Origin: Streptomyces alboflavus
GTDB lineage: Bacteria > Actinomycetota > Actinomycetes > Streptomycetales > Streptomycetaceae
DNA length: 64,000 bases
Assembly: GCF_000716675.1 (NCBI RefSeq)
Contig: NZ_JNXT01000007.1
Span: 121,041-185,040 of the forward strand
Direction: 5' to 3'
Shown here: positions 58,933 to 64,000 of the stretch, in pieces
Position numbering within the stretch: position 1 is the first letter of the stretch
Layout: each line of letters begins with the position of its first letter
Notes under the pieces: model-generated
Database searches by the model: none
Seen by the model: only the letters and a program-made list of their open reading frames with translations
Told to the model about the DNA's origin: nothing
Made by a program: the position numbers and the translations under genes

Positions 58933-59706
58933 GTGAGTGGAGCCACGGGCGCCGGATCCGCCGGGACGAGTGGAACCGGCACGGAAGGTGCCCGTGGCTC
59001 CGCCACAGACGCACCCGACTCGCATGAGTCTCATGGATCCCAGGGGGGGACTGTGACGGACACCCGAGGCCGGACGGGCACGGACACCGACAGCGGGGGC
59101 GCCGGCAAGCGTGCTGGGGGGCACGCCGGAGACAGGGCTTCCGGGAGCGGGGCCGCCGGCACGCGCGCCGGGGACGGCGCCTCCGGCACACGCGCCGGGG
59201 ACGGCGCCTCCGGGGCGCTGCCCGGGGAGCGGCAGCCGCAGCAGAACAACCAGCCGTACCACCCGCCTGCGGCCTACCAGCCCGCGCCCGCGGGCGCGGT
59301 GCGGCGTCCGCGTACGGGGGCGCGCACCACCCCGCGCACGCGCAAGGCGCGGCTGCGGGTGGCCAAGGCCGACCCCTGGTCGGTGATGAAGGTCAGCTTC
59401 CTGCTCTCCATCGCCCTCGGCATCTGCACGATCGTCGCGGCGGCCGTGCTGTGGATGGTCATGGACGCGATGGGCGTCTTCTCCACGGTCGGCGGCACGA
59501 TCTCCGAGGCCACCGGGTCGAACGAGTCCAACGGCTTCGACCTCCAGGCCTTCCTCTCGCTCCCGCGCGTCCTGATCTTCACGTCGATCATCGCGGTCAT
59601 CGACGTCGTCCTCGCGACGGCCCTCGCGACGCTCGGCGCGTTCATCTACAACCTGTCGGCGGGCTTCGTGGGCGGGGTCGAGCTGACGCTGGCCGAGGAC
59701 GAGTAG
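58933..59706 (+). CDS. DUF3566 membrane protein downstream of gyrA
   Basis: A 257-residue protein. Residues 1-140 are Gly/Ala/Thr/Ser-rich and disordered, with a twice-repeated GTRAGDGAS. From KARLRVAKADPWSVMKVSF the DUF3566 domain begins, with two helices (about 155-180 and 215-240) around a short loop. The family sits next to gyrA in actinobacteria (for example Rv0007 of M. tuberculosis) and is linked to the cell envelope; function not established. GTG 58933 follows GAGGAG, 19 bp after gyrA. Confidence 0.85.
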   Translation: MSGATGAGSAGTSGTGTEGARGSATDAPDSHESHGSQGGTVTDTRGRTGTDTDSGGAGKRAGGHAGDRASGSGAAGTRAGDGASGTRAGDGASGALPGERQPQQNNQPYHPPAAYQPAPAGAVRRPRTGARTTPRTRKARLRVAKADPWSVMKVSFLLSIALGICTIVAAAVLWMVMDAMGVFSTVGGTISEATGSNESNGFDLQAFLSLPRVLIFTSIIAVIDVVLATALATLGAFIYNLSAGFVGGVELTLAEDE

Positions 59707-59744
59707 GCGGGCCCCTGGGCCTTCGGAGGACATTCGGGGGGCTT

Positions 59745-59810
59745 CGAGGGACCTTCGGAGGGCTCTGCGGGGGGCTTCGGGGGTGCGCAGAGCCCTCCGA
59801 AGATCCCTCG
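59745..59810 (+). terminator. Long terminator of the gyrBA-DUF3566 unit
   Basis: 25-bp arms (59745-59769 and 59786-59810) with a single G-T-type mismatch and a 16-nt loop. Confidence 0.88.
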
Positions 59811-59891
59811 GTAACTATCGATTTTGGGACTGGCCCGGACGTGCGCTAATCTTCAGTGGTCAGCGCGCGGGGCGACCCCGAAGAGCGCGGC

Positions 59892-59965
59892 GGGGCTATA
59901 GCTCAGTTGGTTAGAGCGCATCCCTGATAAGGATGAGGCCACAGGTTCAAATCCTGTTAGCCCCA
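59892..59965 (+). tRNA. tRNA-Ile (anticodon GAT)
   Basis: A 74-nt cloverleaf. The acceptor arms are GGGGCTA and TAGCCCC, the D-arm is GCTCAGTTGGTTAGAGC, and the anticodon loop CTGATAA carries GAT. The T-arm loop is TTCAAAT, and the discriminator base is A. The CCA end is not encoded. Confidence 0.97.
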
Positions 59966-59982
59966 CAGTTTCAGAGCAGTAT

Positions 59983-60018
59983 GAAGAGGGCGTCTCCCGA
60001 GCGGGAGGCGCCCTCTTC
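59983..60018 (+). terminator. Terminator of tRNA-Ile
   Basis: 16-bp arms (59983-59998 and 60003-60018) with one G-T-type mismatch and a 4-nt loop, 18 bp after the tRNA. Confidence 0.87.
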
Positions 60019-60111
60019 GTTTGCCCATGCGGTTACGCGCCCCTCTGGTTGCGCTTTTGGAAACTAGATGCCATTTTTGCAACTGCTGGACGTTCTGGGG
60101 TGTGATCAGTT

Positions 60112-60525
60112 GTGGAACAGGAACTTGGTGCGGCAGGCCAGCTGGGGGTCATCGATGGAGCCCCCAAGCTGAACAAGGCCGCGACCGTCCGCGAGCGGGC
60201 GCTGGGTGTGGTCTCTGTTGCCGTCCTGCTCGCCGGACTGGCCGGAGCCTGTACGAGCGGAGTCCCCGCCGTCGTGGGGGTGCTCGTCCTGGCGGCGGCA
60301 CTGCTGCTGATGATCGCTTGGTCCTGGTTCCACTTGGGTGCCACGCGGCGCAGGCCCCACACGAAGGCCGAGAACGCGGCGATCGTGTTCGCCACGATGA
60401 TGCTCGGCGCCCCGGGATCCAAGATCCTCTGGGATGATCCGGCACCGCTCGGCGCGTCCCTGGTGGCAGCGGCCCTGCCGACCGCCGGTCTGCTCTTCTA
60501 CCTCGTGCTCCGGTGGAGGCGCTGA
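60112..60525 (+). CDS. Small membrane protein, unknown function
   Basis: A 137-residue protein with about four hydrophobic segments (28-47, 50-70, 88-102 and 113-133) and a hydrophilic start. No family is recognised with confidence. GTG 60112 has only TGGGGTG upstream. Its stop lies 2 bp before the ATG of the winged-helix regulator, so the two are co-translated. Pairs of a small membrane protein with a regulator are common, but no role can be assigned. Confidence 0.7.
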   Translation: MEQELGAAGQLGVIDGAPKLNKAATVRERALGVVSVAVLLAGLAGACTSGVPAVVGVLVLAAALLLMIAWSWFHLGATRRRPHTKAENAAIVFATMMLGAPGSKILWDDPAPLGASLVAAALPTAGLLFYLVLRWRR

Positions 60526-60527
60526 GC

Positions 60528-60836
60528 ATGGCCGGAGAGCATCCGCGCACGCGCCTCCTGACGGTGATGCACTCACCGGTCCGCTTGGCGATTCTCGGCT
60601 CCCTGCGGCACGTGCAGCAGGTCAGTTTCGCCGATCTGCGGGAAGCACTGGACCTGTCCGCCGCCGAGTTGTCGAGGCAGCTCGCCCTTCTGGAGAAGGA
60701 AGAGCTGGTCGAGATCGCGAAGCTGCGTGAGCGGCGGCGGCCAGTGACTCAGGTGCGGCTCTCGGAGCCGGGGCGTGAGCGGTTCGAGGAGTACCTCGTG
60801 CATCTGCGGCAGGTCGTTCAGGGGGAAGTTCCCTAG
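60528..60836 (+). CDS. Winged-helix transcriptional regulator (ArsR/MarR-like)
   Basis: A 102-residue protein with HSPVRLAILGSLRHVQQVSFADLREALDLSAAELSRQLALLEKEELVEIAKLRERRRPVTQVRLSEPGRERFEEYL, a complete winged helix with recognition helix at about 49-62. No metal-binding Cys pair is present, so a metal sensor is unlikely. GGAGG 7 nt before ATG 60528 decides the start; a GTG at 60513 lies in frame. It is coupled to the upstream membrane protein. Confidence 0.82.
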   Translation: MAGEHPRTRLLTVMHSPVRLAILGSLRHVQQVSFADLREALDLSAAELSRQLALLEKEELVEIAKLRERRRPVTQVRLSEPGRERFEEYLVHLRQVVQGEVP

Positions 60837-60893
60837 GGGCCTGGTGCCGCGTAAGGAGCTTGTGCCGTGCGGCTCGGTGCCGTGCGACAACGA

Positions 60894-60927
60894 GAAGACC
60901 CCCAGCCGGTGCGGGCTGGGGGTCTTC
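60894..60927. terminator. Terminator after the regulator
   Basis: Perfect 14-bp arms (60894-60907 and 60914-60927) with a 6-nt loop, between convergent genes. Confidence 0.85.
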
Positions 60928-60965
60928 TTCGCTGTACGGGGTGCCGCGGCTGGAAGCCGTTGTGG

Positions 60966-61298
60966 CTACGGTTCCGCGGCGAGGTGGGCCCCCGGCGGGG
61001 TCTGGGGGTCGTTCTGGTCCTCTGTGTCCGTCGTCGGCAGGTGGCGGCAGCTCGGTGTGGAGCCGTGGGCCTCGGCGCGGATGCGTTGCTTCATCGTGGG
61101 GGGCAAGGAGCGTTCGTATGCCGCCTGCCAGAGGGCCGCGAAGGCGGGCGTCGGGCTCACCGTGCTTTCGCACGTGGTCGTGGCCGGGTGTGCCGGGGCG
61201 GCCGCCGTGGCGGTCGAGGTGAGTCCCAGCGTGGCGAACAGCGCGAGCACCGCGGTGACGAGTGCGGTCCACAGCTTCATGGCCTTGGTGGCGGTCAT
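60966..61298 (-). CDS. Small secreted protein
   Basis: A 110-residue protein with a signal peptide (basic start, hydrophobic core about 9-26, cleavage near ATA-AA around residue 33). The mature part of about 77 residues has two Cys (CESTV and SCRHL), perhaps one disulfide. No family is recognised. GAGGGG precedes ATG 61298; the internal ATG 61280 also has AAGG. Confidence 0.65.
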   Translation of the reverse strand: MTATKAMKLWTALVTAVLALFATLGLTSTATAAAPAHPATTTCESTVSPTPAFAALWQAAYERSLPPTMKQRIRAEAHGSTPSCRHLPTTDTEDQNDPQTPPGAHLAAEP

Positions 61299-61635
61299 GG
61301 CCCCTCACATTCAGGTTGGGCGATTTGCGTACTTTCCTCATGATGTGTATGCCGGGTCGGAAGTGCGGGACCGACGCCCGCGCCGCGTCGATGTTCTGAT
61401 GAACACCACCCGGATGGGCGCAAGCGGCCCTAGGAGGCCAGGAAACGGGGCAAGGGCGGCGAAAATCACAGTGGCCGGTGAGCGGGTGGAGCGGGGCGAT
61501 CCGCTTCTACTGCGGTGATCAGGCCGGGAGTTGGGGCCGGAAGCGGGGCGGGATCCAGGTCACCGATCGGTATCGGGCGGTGTGTATAGTCGGGCGCCAG
61601 AAGTCCCCTACGTCAAGGAAAGACGAGGTCGCGCG
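61299..61635. other. Divergent intergenic region
   Basis: 337 bp with no gene. TATAGT at 61585-61590 could be the -10 of the DLW-39 gene; its -35 is not convincing. Nothing else stands out. Confidence 0.45.
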
Positions 61636-61764
61636 GTGAAGAAGCTTCTCCTGGTCGCACTGGCCGCCATCGGCGGGCTCCTCGTGTACCGCCAGATCCA
61701 GGCGGATCGCGCCGAGCAGGATCTGTGGACGGAGGCGACTGACTCCGTGCCCACGGGTTCGTGA
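61636..61764 (+). CDS. DLW-39 family small protein
   Basis: A 42-residue protein read from GTG 61636. It begins MKKLLLVALAAIGGLLVYRQI (one hydrophobic helix) and contains the family-naming D-L-W in AEQDLWTEATDSV. Small DLW-39 proteins lie downstream of gyrA in streptomycetes; function unknown. GAGG upstream. It is short and easily missed, so its conservation is the main support. Confidence 0.8.
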   Translation: MKKLLLVALAAIGGLLVYRQIQADRAEQDLWTEATDSVPTGS

Positions 61765-61783
61765 GTATCGACAGCAGTCTCGT

Positions 61784-61821
61784 CACAGGGCCCCGGTCGC
61801 TTGAGCGGTCGGGGCCCTGTG
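61784..61821 (+). terminator. Terminator of the DLW-39 gene
   Basis: Perfect 12-bp arms (61784-61795 and 61810-61821) with a 14-nt loop, 20 bp after the stop. Confidence 0.8.
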
Positions 61822-62001
61822 CTGTCCCGGGATCCTTTTGTCCCGCTTGTTCTGCCGGGTGGCGAGGGCCGTCCCCCGCGTGTACGGAGGCCGTGAGGTC
61901 CGGGGCGGGCCGGTTGCCCCCGGCGTGACCATGACGGCGTCACCCCTTTGGTTCACTTGCGCAATTTCATTCCTTGCTTGAGCAAATCGGTGGAGGGCGA
62001 G

Positions 62002-63447
62002 GTGCCGAGCGGCGTGATGAGGCGAGGCCGGGGCGGTCGGTCTGCGGTCGGTGCGGTCCTGGGCGCCGTGCTGTGTGTGGTGGCGCTGCCGGGCGGCGGG
62101 ACCGGGAGCGGTGTGGCCCTCGCTCGGCCCGGGCACGCCCCCGTCGAGGAGAGCCCCGGTCCGTACGCCTTCGACCGTGACGTGAAGGACGTCGACGGCA
62201 CGACCAGTACGGCCGGGAGCCGGATGCTGCTGCCGGGGGCGACCTATCGGAGTGCCATCGGGCCTCCCGGGGATTCCGGTTCCGCCGGCGGCGAGCTCTA
62301 CTACCGGCTCGAACTCGGCGCCAAGGACAGCGCGTACGTCTCCGTGACCGCCCTGCCCGGCCCGCGCGGCCGGGTCGTCTTCGCCGACGGCATCAAGGTG
62401 TCCCTGCAGGACGCCGGTGGCTTCACCTGCGACCTGGGGTCCGCGCGGATCGGCTCCTCGCAGAGCCCGCGGCCGCTCACCGCCTCGGCGAAGCGGCAGG
62501 TCGCGGCGGACCAGAAGAAGTGCCAGACCGCCGGGACGTACTACGTAGTGGTCGAGCGGACCACCGACTCCAGGTCCCCGGTGTCGTCCACCCCGGAGAA
62601 ACCGTCCGCTACGGAGGACTGGGATCTGGAGCTGTACGTCGCCTCCGAGCCTGCCCTGGCCAAGGCGGGCTCGACCGCCCCGCCGCAGGACACGGACTCC
62701 ACCCCGCAGCAGCAGCCTCCCGCCGGGGCACCGATGCCTCGCGCGGGCGGCAGCAGCTTCGGTACGGCCAGGGCGCTGGGCAAGGGCGTGTGGGGCGACC
62801 GCGTCCGGGCCGGGCAGACGCGGTTCTACCGGGTGCCCGTCGACTGGGGACAGCGCCTCTCCGTCACCCTGGAACTCGGCAGCGGCACCCGGAGCGGCGA
62901 CTTCGTGACGTCCGCGCTGATCATGGAGCTGTTCAACCCGGTGCGCGGGCCCGTCGCGGACTCCGACGTCCCGTACGACGGCCGCCAGAAGTCCATGGCC
63001 CTGTCCCCGCTGCCGCCGGTCTCCTACGAGAATCGTTACGCGCCCTTCGACCGGACCTCCGGGATGCGGTTCGCCGGCTGGTACTACCTCGCGGTCCACC
63101 TGCACCCGGACGTCGGCAAGCGGTTCGGTGCGGATGAGACGGGGCTGACCCTGCGCGTGGGTGTCGCCGGTGAGCGGCGGCCGGCGCCCGCGTACGCCGG
63201 GGCGCCGCGCCCCGCGGACGGCTTCGGCGTCACGGAGCGCGACGAGGCCGCGGCGCGGAACGGCGCCGGAGGGGGTGGCTCCGCCCGGCGCGAGCCCGGC
63301 CCCGACGGCTCTGCGGCCGCTTCCGAGGGCGATATGGCCATGAAGGCGCTCGCGGCGGCGGGGATCGGCACGGGGACCGTGCTGCTCGCCGTTCTGGGGG
63401 TGTGGCGGGCCGTGTCGCGGCGGCGGCTCGGGCGGATCTCGGCTTGA
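62002..63447 (+). CDS. Secreted protein with C-terminal membrane anchor, unknown function
   Basis: A protein of about 481 residues. It has a signal peptide (RRGRGGRSAVGAVLGAVLCVVALPGG), then a first beta-rich domain with two Cys (FTCDLG and KKCQTAG), and a Pro/Gln-rich linker (about 225-245). A second beta-rich domain begins SSFGTARALGKGVWGDRVRAGQTRFYRV. A Gly/Ala-rich stalk, one helix (about 448-467) and a basic tail close it. The two beta domains resemble each other in their strand pattern. The start is uncertain: GTG 62002 follows GGAGGG, while GTG 61990 and ATG 62017 are in frame. No family is recognised. Confidence 0.7.
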   Translation: MPSGVMRRGRGGRSAVGAVLGAVLCVVALPGGGTGSGVALARPGHAPVEESPGPYAFDRDVKDVDGTTSTAGSRMLLPGATYRSAIGPPGDSGSAGGELYYRLELGAKDSAYVSVTALPGPRGRVVFADGIKVSLQDAGGFTCDLGSARIGSSQSPRPLTASAKRQVAADQKKCQTAGTYYVVVERTTDSRSPVSSTPEKPSATEDWDLELYVASEPALAKAGSTAPPQDTDSTPQQQPPAGAPMPRAGGSSFGTARALGKGVWGDRVRAGQTRFYRVPVDWGQRLSVTLELGSGTRSGDFVTSALIMELFNPVRGPVADSDVPYDGRQKSMALSPLPPVSYENRYAPFDRTSGMRFAGWYYLAVHLHPDVGKRFGADETGLTLRVGVAGERRPAPAYAGAPRPADGFGVTERDEAAARNGAGGGGSARREPGPDGSAAASEGDMAMKALAAAGIGTGTVLLAVLGVWRAVSRRRLGRISA

Positions 63448-63450
63448 TCC

Positions 63451-63514
63451 GGGATCGGCTTGGTCTGGGATCGGTTTGGTCTGGGATCGGTTTGGTCCGG
63501 GACCGGTTTGATCC
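63451..63514. repeat. Four 16-bp tandem repeats (plus partial flanking copies)
   Basis: Units of GGGATCGGTTTGGTCT type at 63451, 63467, 63483 and 63499 differ at one to three bases, with degenerate partial copies before and after. They lie in the non-coding stretch downstream of the anchored secreted protein. No stem-loop or coding role is apparent. Confidence 0.85.
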
Positions 63515-63676
63515 GGTATCGGCTGGGGACCTGTGTCCGGCTTGATGGGGCGTCCGGCTGATCTGCGCCCGGCTGACCTGTGTCCTGATGGATCTGTGTC
63601 CTGCTCGGTCGCTCCTGGCGCTCCTGGCCGTCCCGGCAATTCGTTCCGTCTGGTCGCGCGGTCTTTCTACGGTCCG

Positions 63677-64000
63677 TCAGATGCGGGTGAGGGCCCAGAA
63701 ACCCACGGCGAAGCACGCCAGCGCGGCCAGCAGCATCGGCAGGGCCACCTTCACGGGCGGACCGGGGCGCGGTGCGCGTGCGGCGGCCGCGGCGTGGCGG
63801 CGCTGGGCGCGGCCCCTTGGCTGAAGTTCCGCGAGCGGTGCCGGAATTGGTGTGCTGGGGGATGGAACCTGTTGGGGCTGAGCGGTGTATGGAGAAGTAG
63901 GAGCGAAAGCGCGGTGCGCGGCGAGGGACGCGGCCGAGGCGTGAACGGGCTCCGGGGTGGCTGCGGATGAGGGGGACGGGCTGGGGGGCGGGGAGGGCGG
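63677..64000 (-). CDS. C-terminal part of a Pro/Ala-rich protein with a terminal helix (partial)
   Basis: The frame is open from the right edge to the TGA at 63677-63679 (107 residues visible). The part seen is Pro/Ser/Ala-rich and disordered, followed by a basic Arg/His/Ala stretch (RGRAQRRHAAAAARAPRPG) and one hydrophobic helix ending ALTRI. This looks like a tail-anchored or last-helix end of a larger protein. The identity cannot be told from this piece. Confidence 0.55.
   Translation of the reverse strand, partial: PPSPPPSPSPSSAATPEPVHASAASLAAHRAFAPTSPYTAQPQQVPSPSTPIPAPLAELQPRGRAQRRHAAAAARAPRPGPPVKVALPMLLAALACFAVGFWALTRI

Noticed and set aside
60966..61298. Plus-strand frames opposite the small secreted protein
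   Set aside because: The minus-strand frame has a signal peptide and a ribosome site; the plus-strand frames (60775-61518 and 60867-61343) have neither and run through the terminator.

Overview
The window is a high-GC actinobacterial chromosome segment carrying the replication origin of a Streptomyces or a very close relative. The evidence is the order rpmH-dnaA-oriC-dnaN-gnd-recF-dciA-like-gyrB-gyrA, DnaA boxes of the TTGTCCACA type, a dozen GTTTCACGTGAAAC parS sites, GTG/TTG starts, and a SigR-type promoter (GGAAT-N18-GTT) before trxB. No insertion sequence, prophage, CRISPR array or rRNA gene is visible.

Layout. 1-10.2 kb is accessory: a globin-domain protein cut by the left edge, a HAD hydrolase, two acetyltransferases, a GlcG/HbpS-MFS unit divergent from a MarR regulator, a serine beta-lactamase-like hydrolase and a PAP2-type membrane enzyme. 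10.3-15.5 kb holds dnaB and the rpsF-ssb-rpsR-rplI operon, with a MATE transporter between. 15.7-23.1 kb is cell-envelope work: small membrane protein, FemX, a PLP racemase-like protein, a GT87-type glycosyltransferase and a class A PBP. 23.4-28.9 kb has a PadR regulator with its likely operator, inositol-1-phosphate synthase, an MFS protein, a small membrane protein and the CCA-adding enzyme. 29.1-38.1 kb is one co-directional envelope/sigma block: DUF6049-type protein, MurJ, a pseudokinase, SigM and its anti-sigma factor. 38.2-39.6 kb is trxBA. 39.7-46.7 kb runs leftward: acetyltransferase, parB, parA, rsmG, jag, yidC, yidD, rnpA, rpmH. 46.9-49.9 kb is dnaA and oriC. 49.9-59.7 kb is dnaN to gyrA and a DUF3566 protein, all rightward. 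59.9-64 kb has tRNA-Ile(GAT), a membrane protein plus winged-helix regulator, a small secreted protein, the 42-residue DLW-39 protein, a secreted C-terminally anchored protein, a 16-bp tandem repeat and a protein cut by the right edge.

How it fits together. The window combines initiation (dnaA, oriC, dnaB, dnaN, ssb, recF, gyrBA), segregation (parA, parB, parS), RNA and membrane-protein biogenesis (rnpA, yidD, yidC, jag) and peptidoglycan assembly (MurJ, pseudokinase, FemX, PBP). The most interesting signals are in the DNA sites. All twelve parS sites lie left of oriC, several sit inside long terminator-like palindromes, and others overlap start codons or genes. DnaA boxes also occur outside oriC, before parA, dnaB and recF; the perfect 9-mers found lie outside oriC, not inside it. 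All functional calls rest on reading motifs, since no database search was possible.
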